A stretch of 64,000 nucleotides of DNA, from contig NW_025930751.1 in assembly GCF_000764305.2 (NCBI RefSeq), positions 1-64,000 of the forward strand, read 5' to 3'. Made by a program: the position numbers and the translations under genes. Position 1 is the stretch's first letter, and each line of letters begins with the position of its first letter. The notes under the pieces were generated by a model. It saw only the letters and a list, made by a program, of their open reading frames with translations. It searched no databases and was not told the DNA's origin. This stretch comes from Hyalella azteca. Taxonomy: Eukaryota > Arthropoda > Malacostraca > Amphipoda > Hyalellidae. Below are positions 1-11,990 of the stretch, one piece after another.

Positions 1-114
1 TCGGGCTTCGTGAAGCTCAAGTCACGAAGATAAAACATTCGCACAATTGTTAGAGTATCGGGCTTCGTGAAGCTCAAGTCATGAAGATAAAACATTCGCA
101 CAATTGTTAGGGCA
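1..114. repeat. Two tandem copies of a 57-bp unit at the window edge
   Basis: The block starting TCGGGCTTCGTGAAGCTCAA is repeated at positions 1 and 58 with very few differences, ending in the same GCACAATTGTTAG segment. The array is cut by the window edge and probably continues to the left. No reading frame is evident. Confidence 0.85.
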
Positions 115-1567
115 TCAGACAGGCAATACAACACAATCATCACCAACGCAGACCTCAATCAACTAGCGCCCAGATCTAGGTCCACTATTAAAACATATGC
201 GACCCAGCTTTTCAATCATCTCAAATTACTTGTGGACACGGTAGCGAAACAGCCATGGACTGTAATTTGAGAGCTCCAAAATATGCACACTAGGTCCTCC
301 ACCTCCACCCCTAAACACATAAGCACTAACACCCTAACTACCAAAACAACTACAGGCTTTCTTCGCCTAGACGCTCTTTTGGTGCGTTTTGGGTGCCATA
401 TGGGATTCTAAATCCGGATGCCCTTAATATTGCCGCCCGCACATCCTATACCACGTGCACGGTGGATCACGCTGTCCATCACGCGCAATTGATCACGATG
501 ATCGCGCCCAAATCCATGCATTGTACAGATTACGATTACGGAATGCCAAGACTCACCGAGAGTGGTCACTAGTAAAGACGAGACTGAAGTCATATCGTTA
601 ACCTAATAATTGACTTCCAAACCTACCTTCTGATTCCCTATAGCCTCGAACGACTCACTCACTCACCACCTTCATCACCAGCATCACCCTAACCTTCGTA
701 TAATCATTTTCCTCGCTTGAATTCCAGACATGGTTTTTCGGGAATAAAGCCTCAGGAAGATATCAAACTTATTTCTAGACAATCAAATGTTATCACTATT
801 TATTTTACTAAAATTGCGCTGTGCAGACTCCGTGATCCTGACTGGAGCTTTCTTAGGCCACCGTGAATTTCCTTTCCGCAACAATTACTGTCAAACAATA
901 ATTGTTGTTACTTAAGTGTTTATATTAAATGCTCATAGACATGCGTTTATTCGTAAGATCTAAATACAGAATACACACTATATCTAACATTTATAAATTT
1001 TGGCTAAATTCCTGAATTAGATGTTTTATTTAGATTAATATATTTTAATTTGTTCAGCGACCTTCATTGGTTTGTGCCCTGCATTTAAAATGTGTTCAGT
1101 CAAGTAGGCTATAAGGCTTGGTTAGGTAAAGGTTACGCGTTGTCTTCTCACTGCGCCGTATTGACAATAATTACCCTGCCTTCGCCCTGCTCATCCAGTT
1201 TAATAATTATACGGAAGTTGCAGTGAATATTTCTCTTTTTCCGTGCTGCCGTATTACAGTGCGGTGGCGCGTATAAATCGAATAATAACTCAAATGAATG
1301 ATGAAAATTTAGGCATTCAACATGACCAAGTCAGATCACTATATAGAATAAATTGCAGTTCATAGTAAACCGTTGCAGGTAATTTATATCATTTAGTATC
1401 ATTAACCAATTGTCTTCAACCTTTTCCTACAATATCGGCTCTGATCCGCACCACTTTTTGGTTTCTCGATCAATTGTTCACTTCTTACCATACAAAATGT
1501 AATTAATACATAATATAACGACGTCAGCGTCGACGATTAGGACATCGTCAGTCTTTCACCGATTACA
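115..1567. other. Intergenic stretch, nothing recognised
   Basis: AT-rich sequence without a recognisable gene, RNA or transposon. The small minus-strand ORF near 408-593 has no splice context or recognisable motif. Confidence 0.5.
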
Positions 1568-1752
1568 AATCTCGCAGAATTTTTACAGCTAGCTTCGGAT
1601 TTCGAACATGCAACTCACGGCTCAATGCTTGTTGTGCTCTACCGCCAGGCCACCTCGCCATTTTTGACCAGAACTTTTGCATCGGCTGCGGGTCTCGAAC
1701 CACCGTCTTGCTGCTCTTGCAGGATCGTCCATTCTGCCGACCATTGTTCCAT
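1568..1752 (-). mobile_element. Diverged dimeric tRNA-derived SINE
   Basis: Read on the minus strand there are two tRNA-like halves in a row. The first ends in a B-box-like GGTTCGAGACCC. The second starts GGCGAGGTGGCCTGGCGGTA and ends in TGTTCGAAATCC. The order and the linker text (TTCTGGTCA...) match the better-preserved copies at 11459-11710 and 33291-33543. The shared 3' hairpin tail is not visible here, so this copy is old or truncated. Confidence 0.6.
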
Positions 1753-4700
1753 GCAGTGTTAAATATATTCATGTAATCGAAATTTGGTTCCTCCACTGAA
1801 AAAAATGCTAATCTATTGCATATTTTTAAAACTATTTTGCGGTGGAGAAAAGAGGATCGAAATGAAGTTAAATTTCCTAACGTGCACAACTTTGCTGCAA
1901 GTCGGTGGTTTTGTTGACATGAATTTCAGGCTTGAATTTTGATCGAAATTTATCTTAGGTTATTTTAAATTTGAAGTTAACGCAACTATGATCGAATTCA
2001 ACACATATCGAATCGTCTGGTAAGTCTACATTATTGCATTTTAGATTGAAGTTTTCTACGCGCGCTCGTGACATTATGAATGCAAACCCTACTTACAGCA
2101 GAACATTATTTTTTTTAATGCCGATGTTACTACAATAGGACTTTTCCGGCCCAAATAAATGCTTGATCGAATACCATGCAACTGAGATCTTCTCTCATGT
2201 GCATCAATCAAAAAATGTCATGAATGTACCTTGAATTCAATGCTCAGAACATTCATTATTTCCGATGACTGAGGACTTCCATTGAATGGCAAAGTCTTAC
2301 ATGTTCTGGCGTAGCCCTGTAATTACCGTGCAAATATTGAATAATAATAATGACCGAGTAGACGTTTTGGGGCCTGCGGCACAATGCCCGAACGCTTACA
2401 TATCAAAGACAATTGAGTACTCCTTTACTGAAGACAATTTGAATTCCTGATGAACTACTAGTAATTTTTTCTGTAGCTTGTTGCAACAAATTGACTAGAG
2501 ACTTTTAAACTGTCAATGATTTGCGAAATAAATTGGAGTCAGGAACAAGCAGATTTGAGTTCTGCGTCGCATACAGCAATGATATTTGTGAGTATAAAAA
2601 CTATCACGTGGTCGTCATTGAAAGAAAAAATTGCAAAGAAGAACTTGTTCAATGCAAATACCTGCTGAGGAGACATAATCGACATGGTGTTCCATATTCA
2701 GGAGTAACATGACAAGCTCTATTCTGGGCAGCCAATTAGGAAGAGTGTGGCATCAAAGAATCAACATGACGTACGACAGCGCCTTAGTTAACGTAAGCTA
2801 AATTTGGGCTAAACATTGGAATCCACACCGCATAACTCATAATAAGAGAAGTGTACTTCAGATTCTTTTAGCCTTGCAAAAAAACCACCGATTTACATTA
2901 GGTAAATGACCTGCATAAACCTAACGAGTACGGCTCTACAAACTACAATAGTTAATGCAGTCTCCTGAACCTGCTCTCCGTGAATCCAGCTAGCAACGCA
3001 AAAGAAATCAGTACATCAACTTTTATTGTGTATGATAAATACTTCACTGACCTGCAAGGGAGCAAAAAATATTCACTGTATCGGAAGCGACCTGGATGCG
3101 TATGCGTAAGTCTTTTGATTGACCACAATTGTCCAAGCTAATGAATGCCAAACACTCCTAAACAGACTTAAGTGGGAACCCAGCCTTCAAATAAAAGCCG
3201 CAAAGACTCACTCATCAAATGAATTAGTTGCATACTCGTCCACTTGAACTTAACGACACTTGTCAAGCTTCAATCACACATAAGCAAAAAATTTCTGGTT
3301 TCAAGGAATAGAAATGCCGGTTTAATTTTCGACGCATCAGTGAGCAATGCAAACGCTACCAGAACTTTATTCGCTAGTCACCTATGGACGGTATACGTAT
3401 TGGATTCTTAAAACCTTCATGGGGCCTTTTTGTTGGTCTGTAATTCACATTCAAAAAGGGCTTTATTAGACACATGTTTAGTCTAAGTGGAATATTCTGA
3501 GGAATCATTTGAACGAATACGCCATATATTTCGAGCTTGTATGTGAAGCGATGCATGCAGAATTTGGGGCAGACAGGACGCCGTTACACAGAAAACGGAC
3601 AAGATTGAATCTTACGAGGAAGCTTTCGATGGATTAAAAAAATAAAGCGAATATACAGGTTAGAAATATCAATATAAATAACCTGCTAAACATATTCTCA
3701 CAACTTTTCCTATTAACTATTTGTTAACTTTCTAAAACACTCAATCAATTATATATTGTGAAAGCGTAAATGGTGTAAAATTTTTGGTCGAAGAAGACCT
3801 GGGTTGTGAAAAAACAGGAAGATCACATATACTTTGAGACGTTCTCTAACATTTCTATGCATGATCAACTTTATTTCACTATAAGTGTCGACTTGAAATT
3901 TCTTCCTTATAGTGCAATTAATTAATACTCGTACAAATGAAACCTATTCACAGGGCGGGCAAATTATATATTCATAGTTGGTAGAACCCGAGATATGTTA
4001 GGTCACCACATAAAGCTGAACTTTAGCAACGAACTTGTAAAAATATACTTAGAAATGGATCAATTGATGCAGTATGCCACGGATGATTAATATATTGCAT
4101 TTTCAATGAGAATTGTCGATGTAAACAAGTCACACAGTCACGACCAGCGTAGGACAGGCAGAAATCAATATACAACAGATGAAGCAGGAACTTCCAGATA
4201 ACAGTATAGAACAAATTACACATCGAAACAATTACAAAAATAATTTCGTCTTGCCACTAAAGCCCATAGCAAGGACTAGGCTGGTCGTCACTCAGTTCGC
4301 GCCGAGTTACATCTGATACGAAAAGGTCGGATGCTATTGTTACACAGGCGGCATCTGTCCTCATTCCTTATTACAAGTAATTACAATTTAACATTTAACC
4401 TAAAAAATTACGCCTAAAATGCCATAAAAAGAGAATGAACGATTTTCAATCGATCAAGAATCGCTTCAATTATTCTTACCAGTAAGATTTTTAAGACGCG
4501 TATAATAATAGCGGAAATACTCCAATGTGATATTTTAATATGAAATATACATAAGCTTTCATACCATCAAATGCTGACTTCACATCAGAAGTATGAGGTG
4601 TGAAATGTTCTGCCCATCTGTCATCACCTCATGTCATTACTGATACTAGTTAATTACGAAGACTGATTCTTCAATACGAAAAATTAGCAAGTAATTTTAC

Positions 4701-4825
4701 TCGTAAGTGAATAGTATTAAACAATTAACTCATATTTTAAATGCCTGTATACGACTCGGAAAGATAAAAGTGGTCCGGGATAATTATCAGAGCATAATTA
4801 TATTTCGGACAATGCATGTGTAGTG
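1753..4825. other. Intergenic stretch, nothing recognised
   Basis: About 3 kb of AT-rich sequence. Only short ORFs without family motifs or convincing splice sites are present (for example 2521-2712 + and 4023-4223 -). No tandem or inverted repeat stands out by eye. Confidence 0.45.
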
Positions 4826-4960
4826 GATTGAATACTGGACGCCGCCGCCCGAACCTGGAACAGTCGGCAGGCTTCCCTAACTTTGGCTCCTTCCTTGCAG
4901 GTGTTTCGTCGTCACTTAAAGACGGAACTATTTCTTAGAGCCTACGAATCTAATGCTTAG
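4826..4960 (+). mobile_element. Non-LTR retrotransposon remnant, C-terminal end of the RT ORF
   Basis: The frame ending at the TAG of 4958-4960 reads APSLQVFRRHLKTELFLRAY, the typical end of a LINE RT ORF of L2/CR1-like type (APS..VF+..LKT.LF..AY). The preceding bases give a decayed match to the WN.LPPE.R segment but contain a stop. Only this tail is left. Clade assignment is from motif memory, not a search. Confidence 0.5.
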
Positions 4961-5484
4961 TCATTTTATCCGTTCCCATCCTCTCTTGTGTCTCTATTCA
5001 TTTTTTCGCTTGCTATTAATCTTACGGTGACACTCAAAAGTATTGGATACATTACAGTTTTCTTTATATTACAAGTTGAAGTGCAAGATTTTACCTAATA
5101 TTTGGTCAGTATATTGCTAATGGTACTACTCAGTACTAGAAACATTATATAGAAACGATATTTAAAACTAAGCATTGTTTAGATTTTATTCAACAAATAG
5201 AAAATTAACCAACGCAATAGTAAGGGGTACATGTTCAAAAATGAACAAAAATAACTTTTTAAGGTACTCAAAATTCGCTTTTCACTTTAGACGTTCCACT
5301 AATCTCATATCGTTATCTAATTGGCCAATCAGAGCAGTTTGCTATTGCTTACACGATTTTGTGTTCCGGCCTTCACAGAGGGATAACCCAAGAGAAGTTC
5401 GTCAACTGCAGTAACATCAGTTCCTTCACCTAGCTAATCAGTCATATCTCCGGAGACAGCAACGTAATCGCCGATGCTCTTTAA

Positions 5485-6116
5485 CGCAGTCTGCCCGAAT
5501 ATCCTGTTTCTGAAACTGACGACCAGCTCTCTATATCCGCAATCTCACTTTCCAAGTTGGGAGCCAGTACGGTGGTGTCTGGGCCAGATGTTTCAACCTG
5601 TCCCAATAGTTCAGCGCCAGGTCTCTCATACCAATGTTGGACGTGAAGGACAGCTAGCGGAATGACTCCAGTTTCCGCACTGCGCCCTCCTTGGGCGGCG
5701 CTCAAAGCTGGCAGCAGTACTCAAGATTGGGGAGCACGATTGCTCTGAAGAGTGTAATCATTGGTGCTGCCTCTCGTTCGAAATTTTCGACAGATCCAAT
5801 CCATCCGTTGTCTGCTTGGCGCGACTATTTTCTCGATGTGGTCATCGAATGTGGCTTCGGTACTCAACACTCCGAGATCTCGAACTAGTTGTTTCTCCTT
5901 AATTTCTGTGCCATCTGATGTTAAGTAGCAATGTGGCAACCCAGTCACCGTGCCAACTCTGTATCTCATCACTTCGAACTTGGTGCCTTTAAATTTCGTA
6001 TTATTTACTAGGGCCCAATCTTAGATTGTCGACAGGTCATCCTGTAACCTCTCGCAGTCTAGGTCAACTCTGCAGGATCCTCTTCAGCACTCTTGTAGCG
6101 TCCGCAAATGATGATT
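5485..6116 (-). mobile_element. Decayed non-LTR retrotransposon reverse transcriptase (fingers/palm to thumb)
   Basis: On the minus strand, with several frame breaks, the order of conserved LINE RT blocks is readable: a FADATRV box near 6098-6114, then LQDDLSTI.DWALVNNTKF, KFEVMRYRVG, KEKQLVRDLGVL, DDHIEKIV..SRQRMDWI.R.FRTR, and a thumb part with YWDRLK. The catalytic box would normally be [YF]ADD; here the second Asp is Ala, and stops and shifts also interrupt the frame, so the copy is dead. Two open pieces remain (5721-5972 and 5481-5705). It may or may not belong to the family whose 3' end lies at 44808-45096. Confidence 0.7.
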
Positions 6117-6129
6117 GAGATGCGTGAAG

Positions 6130-6640
6130 TTTGGTCTCCACCTAAGTCGATCAATGTGTAACTTTACATCTGTGCATTTGCTGTTAAAATATTAGGTGTG
6201 TGGGTTACGTCACTGATGAATTAGATAATTGAATAACAACTGTCGAAAATTAAATTTAACAAATATGTTAATAATGTTGCCGCGAAGCGGCTATGAGAAT
6301 TTCTGGTATGTGTGCTAAATCGTTACGGAATTAGCTATTCAAATGATAACTGTCACAATTGAAGTTGAGTTGTCAACAAACTCTAGAAATGTTAATTTTA
6401 CACCTGCTCAGCGGCTGTTATAAAATCAGGTATATGGGTTACCCAGTTTGAAATTCGTAAATTAACTGATACTTGACACCATTTAGTTTGGGAGTCTACA
6501 AACACGATAAGTATATTGATTCACACCAGCGCAGTGGCTGCAATAATTCTAGGAATATGGGTTTAGCCGTGTGTGAATTAGTTAATGAACTGCTAACTTA
6601 CGAAATTAAGTTAAGTCTCCATGTTTACCGTTTAAATTTA
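6130..6640. repeat. Diverged tandem repeat, about four units of roughly 120 bp
   Basis: The phrase AGCGGCT..T..A....GGTAT.TG.GTTA..., followed about 40 bases later by GAATTAG.TAATT.A..TGATAACTG, recurs near 6175, 6287, 6410 and 6533, so the period is about 116-124 bp. Copies differ by many substitutions and small indels, so the array is old. The open frame at 6473-6793 lies partly in the last unit and is not treated as a gene. Confidence 0.6.
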
Positions 6641-8139
6641 CGTGAAAGCATTCACGTTTACCCGCTTTCGCCATACGATCTTTCATTTCATTTAAAGTCT
6701 TATACCCAATTAAAATTTAGGGTAGAGAATAGCGCAGGCCGTAGATGGCTATATAGAAGGCATAGAGACCATATATCCATCGAATTTCGCTAAATATATA
6801 TTTTTAGTTATATTAAACTTCTGAGTGAAATTAAAGAAAAAAGCGTGGAAACCTAAATTTCATAAAGATTTATAATATTTAACTGCATAAAGCACACAAT
6901 GGCTCTAAACACACACATATATTAATATTACAGAATATTTTACTTGAAATATTTGGTTCCTTGGCAGCCGATTTATTACCCCGATTAACTACTTTAATAA
7001 CATTGGAACACTGATTTGAAAGGCACCCTGGTCTGGTTTTGAAAATTTTGGACATTGTTTTGCCCGCGCATTGAATGTTGTCCCTTACATCATTTAAGAT
7101 CCAATATTCTCTAGACTGATTATTGGTCCTAGAGAAAGTAATGCTTCAATGGCGGTATGTTCTACTCAACCTGGAAAATTTCTAAACGTAGTTGCACTTG
7201 CAGCATGAAATACTGAACGGTATAACAACAAATTTAATACGAAATCGTCAAGAATGCCCTTAATTGAAGACTTACCCTGAATGCGTGCATTAATATGCCC
7301 GCATTAGTATGTGAACGAAGGAAGCGTTTATTGCAATTTAATTAAATTTGTTAGAGGACCAGCTTCGTATAAAAAGATTCGGTTTGAGGAAGAAAATGAC
7401 AATAACCATATATTTTTCGAAGAAATTAACGTCAAATGAACGAATAAGCGGAGGCTTGTGAAAGTTTTTGAAAAAGCAAAAGTTTCAAGTCTAAATCATA
7501 GCCCATCGATCACGTAATGTCGAAATAACGTAGATTAAATGTTTTTTCAGTGAAATCAAATCTGAGTCAATGACTTGTTTTAACGTCATTTGTTTGGAGG
7601 CAAATGACTGCAGCAAAAACTAACGAATACAGATTTTAAAAAATAAAGTCCAGACAATTTCTATGAAAAACTAAATTTACAAGATTCAGTATCATTTAAT
7701 TCATGCAGTGTGGCTCCTATAAAAAGTATATGAACTAGCCCCTATTAGTAGCTATCCTAATCAGTATAGAGCCTACGCATTATCCCTCCCAGAGCGTGAT
7801 GGATTAGTCATCATACGTTCCAACAACCTCATAAATAGACTATTTTATTTATTTGCAGCAACTCGTGGGGTATTATTTAGCAACAATTAATTCCTCTGGT
7901 CTTGCTTCCATTATCCGATTTACTTTACGTGAATTAAGTAGCGTAAAGCTTGGCTTAGACGGTCAATCTTTGTGCATCTCTCAATGTCGTTCTTTAGAAA
8001 CGAAATAACGGAGCCATTACCTATGGGCCTTAATAAAAAACCTAGCTAACTGAATTTATATTTTAGGAAGATACACAACACAAAGATTATGGTGATTATG
8101 TTGCGGGGTTTTTCCTACCAGCCTACCTGAGATCCTTAG
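6641..8139. other. Intergenic stretch, nothing recognised
   Basis: AT-rich sequence without a recognisable gene or repeat. One candidate boundary (TGTTGGGG near 8139) begins the LTR-like block described next. Confidence 0.4.
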
Positions 8140-8307
8140 CTGGAGTTGTTGGGGTCAGCGACACACCAACTCAGCCTACATGATCGTATGGGGTCATTTT
8201 CACTGATAGTTTAACTCACTTTATTGCACAATCATCCGTTATAGCATGTACAATTCACTGTAATCTAAACAATTCACGTGCTGGCCCCTGATGAGAAGAT
8301 GACTAAG

Positions 8308-8504
8308 TCAAGTATCAAGTCTCTGGTTTGAGGCTTCCCTAAAAGAAGTAGAATGAACAATAATTAAACTTCTAACTAGTAAATAAAGTAATGAATGTAC
8401 AAATCAAATAATGGAACACAAATATAATATATACATCGATTCAAATCAATTCACATATCTTAATTTAATAATACACGTCAGGACCTAACACACTACGTAC
8501 CTCC
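8308..8504. repeat. LTR-like block A, related to 11991-12181
   Basis: This block and the one at 11991-12181 share TCAAGTATCAAGT at one end and CGTACCTCC at the other. The distance between these marks is 188 and 182 bases, and patchy similarity runs between them (GAGGC.TTCC, CTAACTA, AAAG.AATGAAT). They flank the BEL/Pao gag and pol fragments, so they may be remnants of its two LTRs, the element running on the minus strand. The LTR reading is inference; the shared block is visible. Confidence 0.45.
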
Positions 8505-9767
8505 GCTTCGGGCTTCACACCGCACAATAATTTAGCAGCAACTTACACCTTCCGCATTCCGACTTCCGTAAAGTCTAAACTAAAATGACATTGAACAACT
8601 TCACAATAATTGATGTATTCGGAGTAAAATAACACGTTAGATGATTAAATACATGCTTATACACCAACAGAGTTGGTCGCTAAAAAGGCAATTCTTGTAA
8701 TCTGCTTCGGCGACTATTGAATTCGGGTTAGAGATACTGCTGCTAGGTTTGAAATTGTCACGTCTCGTAGTTGTTTGCCGGGGGCGATGTTCATCAATCA
8801 GAATGAAACACTAACAATACAAGCATAATTTTGCTAATAACGATATTGGCCAGATCAGTATGAATTTTTGAGAATATATATTTCAGAGACGCTATGAACT
8901 GTCTTCATTTTTTATATGTAATTTTCTTGAATTTCTAATTTCTTGAATATATGTAATTTCTCGTGAAGAGAACACATACCGCGGGCGCCTCGATGGGCAA
9001 CGATCCAACGAAATTACGCATTTATCGCTCTTAAATTAACTATTGCCTCGGCCTGGACTAGGGTCAGGAGCTAGTTGGTTATTAAATGAAACTTTGAAGT
9101 GACTTGAAACACTAGTGTATCATGAGCTCAGAAGAATATGTTTGTTTAAATTTAAGTATCATATGTAATTCTTGTGGTAAACTAAATAACGTTTGTCAAA
9201 CTTTGGTCAGCAAATGATTACCAGTATGATCAATTTTTAGTTTTGTTTGATGTTACGCGCACGCCAAACGAGAAACTTGTGAAGGAATACCCCCGTAACA
9301 TCCCGATTTCTCAACCCGTAGAACAACGTGAAGTTTTTAAATTTTGGCACGATGAAGCAATAGACAATAGACAATTTAGATAATTATAGACAATTTCGAC
9401 ATCATAAATTCTATTACCCGAAGGTTACAATTACCTTGACAATCGTTCAATTGCTACATCAGCTTTATGAAAATGCAAGGAAATAATCTTACTTAGAACT
9501 TTTCTATAATATTTCTCATCATTAAAGCCTTTAAAATAAACTCCTGAACTCACCACAGGTTTCCACAGCGCATGGGGAATTTTGGACGGCCAATACCAGC
9601 TTTACATCGGCCACCTCAAGCCGCTCGACTTCCAGCTGCGTGCAAACACAGTGAACTTATCACCAATGGCTTAGATGTCTGCTCAACGGGAGTGAAATAA
9701 AAATCCGTGGGATTTTTCTTCGCTTTATTTCATATGGGTGACGTGGAATACTGCACAAAAGGGTTGA

Positions 9768-9893
9768 GATTAGGTACTGGCTTGAGGGCGGGTCTTTAGA
9801 CCCTGATAATGAGAAACTACACAGAGTTAAGATTAGATACTGGCTTGAGGGCGGGTCTTTAGACCATGATAATGAGAAACTACACAAGGGTAA
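9768..9893 (-). repeat. 63-bp tandem duplication inside the retroelement
   Basis: The segment AGATTAGGTACTGGCTTGAG... through GAGAAACTACACA is repeated 63 bases downstream with a few substitutions. The length is a multiple of three, so on the minus strand both copies read the same 21-residue phrase (SKDPPSSQYLI...). It sits just after the pol fragment of the BEL/Pao remnant. Confidence 0.8.
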
Positions 9894-10345
9894 GCAGTGT
9901 TGCGGGTGAGAGAAGGGACGGGTCGTTCGGGTTGTCTCTTACGATTTTCAAGTAGGGCTAGTATCGTTCCGTACGATCCTTTCTGGGTTTCTTTGATCAG
10001 GATTTTGAGTGCGTCGTTGCGGCTTATCTTTGCCGGCCTAGGTGTTAAGATGATTCCCCGCATTTGGCGAACCAGGTCGATACGATGTTTGAACTTGGCT
10101 ACGTTCCTGGTAATATTTATGAGCGCGTTGAGTTTGTTCGTTCTATTCCATTCCTTTGCTAGTGGAGACGTTTCTTGAGTAATTGTGGTTAGCAAGATTG
10201 ATGTAGTCTTGCTTTCTTCGGGTAAAGAGACTTCTTCTTGGGGGAGTTTGTCTGGGCGATAGGAAGGGTTCCATAGGGTAGTCGGTCCTTTAAACCAGGG
10301 CCTTGACAACAGCGTATCAGGGTATGTTGGTGCGTCGTATAACAT
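9833..10345 (-). pseudogene. BEL/Pao retrotransposon pol fragment (end of RNase H region to before integrase)
   Basis: A 170-codon minus-strand frame. It contains PWFKGPTTLWNPSYRPDKLP, matching the W..GP.FLW....WP block that follows RNase H in BEL/Pao polyproteins. Then come a basic helical stretch (RNVAKFKHRIDLVRQMRG) and DALKILIKETQKGSYGTILA, matching the segment before the integrase zinc-binding domain. No reverse transcriptase, protease or integrase core is present. It lies directly downstream of the gag zinc-knuckle fragment (10410-10724), so several kilobases of pol are missing between the two. Known of the family: gag-PR-RT-RH-IN in one frame. Inferred: an internally deleted, dead copy. 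Confidence 0.65.
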
Positions 10346-10409
10346 GTAGGGTGTTCCTTCGAAGAGAGGTAGTGACAGATTGATTGGAGCGTGTGTTCCA
10401 AGATGATGT

Positions 10410-10724
10410 TTACGCGCTTTCCCGCGTATTATAAGAAGCGCCGTTGTTTAATCTCGAGGTAGCCTGGGACGTGAGGTCTGTGGAGGGACGGTGCATCAGG
10501 GTGTGGTGTTGTCGGTGACAGAGGTCGCACTTGAAGTTCGATGAGCAGTCAGCAGCCCGGTGAGCCCCCAGGCAGCGAAAGCAGAGTTTGTTGTTGATCG
10601 CAATTACTCTTCGTTCGAAGTAATGGAGCTGTCTGAAAGCCTGACAGTCCAGGATACGAAGTGGTTCTTTGTTTTGTTTAAAGTTACAACTAATGATGAA
10701 TGTATGATGTGAATTAGACGCCAA
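10410..10724 (-). pseudogene. BEL/Pao retrotransposon gag fragment with zinc knuckles
   Basis: A 104-codon minus-strand frame with a Cys/His pattern CFRCLGAHRAADCSS followed by CDLCHRQHHTLMHR. This pair of knuckles, with the closing HHTLLH-type phrase, is a hallmark of BEL/Pao gag proteins, where it binds the element's RNA. The N-terminal part of gag is missing or unreadable beyond 10724, and the frame ends at 10410. It is a remnant, not a host gene. A dispersed repeat copy and a SINE separate it from LTR-like block B. Confidence 0.75.
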
Positions 10725-10849
10725 TAGATTTATTCAATTTTGAATGAAACACTGTTTTATAGAGAGTGTCAAAATGGACCAATTGCCCCATCCCTGGGAC
10801 AATGGGTTCATGGGCTCAGGTTAAGGCGCCCACCCCTGGTCCCTTTACC

Positions 10850-11172
10850 ACAATTGCATATTATTACAACACTTCTCTTTAACTTCACTTGTTGTTTGTC
10901 TGTCAGCTACAAATCTTATAATCGATATTTAACATACTTCTACCTGTCCAATCGATCTAAAATCGTGCACACTTGCATGAAGTAAGAGACAATGCATGAA
11001 TCAGTTGACAGAGTAAATAATTTTGAAAATTTACAAAATTTGTATATACTAAAGAAATTTGAGAGCTAAATTTTTTAAGTGAAAATAAAATTAGAAATTC
11101 ATTGTAGATGCGTAACATCAAAGACACTGGATTCTAAAGGAGTGTTGTCTTTAAAAAGTAATTTTTAAACGC
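10850..11172 (+). repeat. Dispersed repeat family, copy A
   Basis: Matches 14148-14672 through most of its length: CAACACTTCTCTTTAACTTC, a GTCT-rich stretch, GCTACAAATCTTATAATCGA, GACAATGCATGAATCA, and at the far end GTTGTCTTTAAAAAGTAATT. No ORF or terminal inverted repeat is seen, so the class is unknown. The GTCTGTCTG phrase followed by 'A.ATTTTGCACACTTGTG' is typical of arthropod dispersed repeats. Confidence 0.75.
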
Positions 11173-11458
11173 ACAATATTTTTTGTTTTAAATATGATAA
11201 AACAACACTTTACAGTTTGAAATAAGAAAAATTTCATATAAATATTATATGCATTCATTTATTAACAACTTAAAAAATCATATCCATAACTTGAAAAAAT
11301 ATATTCTTGGTCTAAAAAAATCTATCACTGACGTGAAAAATTATTTTCTTGGCATATAATATTCATCCTTGACATGAAGAATTGGATCATTGACTGGAAA
11401 AAATATATTTACTTGACCAGAAAAAACTTCGTTGCAGTTTCGTCCACAATTCAGGTAT

Positions 11459-11710
11459 AATATAATAATAATACAGTGGTTTCAGCTTTTATTAGGCCGT
11501 AGGCCTGTCGCCGATTCCTAAAATTACAGGACATTCACAGCTTGTTGCGGTCTCGAACTCGCAACTCAATGCTACAATTCTGCTGTGCTTAACCGCCCGG
11601 CCTCCTAGCCGAATCTGACCAGAAACTGGCGCACAGAGCTGGGATCGAACCCGCGCCTCTCTGCGCCAATCTTGGTACTCTGAACTGTAACCAGTGGGCC
11701 ACCCTGCCCA
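11459..11710 (-). mobile_element. Dimeric tRNA-derived SINE
   Basis: Near-complete copy in minus orientation, closely matching 33291-33543. The order on the minus strand is: first tRNA-like half with A-box TGG.CCA.TGG and B-box GGTTCGATCCC, linker with CAGTTTCTGGTCAGA, second tRNA-like half with GGCCGGGCGGTTAAGC and GAGTTCGAGACC, then the tail AATCGGCGACAGGCCTACGG that forms a hairpin and runs into a TTATTA microsatellite. It lies between the gag fragment and LTR-like block B and probably inserted into the older BEL/Pao copy. Confidence 0.85.
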
Positions 11711-11990
11711 AAGAAATTCATGTTGTTGGGGGACTATCTCTTATCAAACTCGCGTCTCCCCGACACATAGCACGTGATCGTTCTGCAAGACTTTAATTGA
11801 CTTCTTAAGACCAAGGATTTTCTTCAATGAATAAACAGTTTCAAGTAAATATAATTAACCGTGAATAAATAGAAACAAAACACAACAAACCTAACACCCT
11901 AATCCTAACCTCACTAACTTGACTTTAACCGTGCGTTCATTCACTTTCACTTCACTAATCACGTCCAAATATAGAGTTCATAACTTGGGC

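Noticed and set aside
9897..10178. Plus-strand ORF of 93 codons
   Set aside because: It is antisense to the BEL/Pao pol fragment, which explains the open frame.
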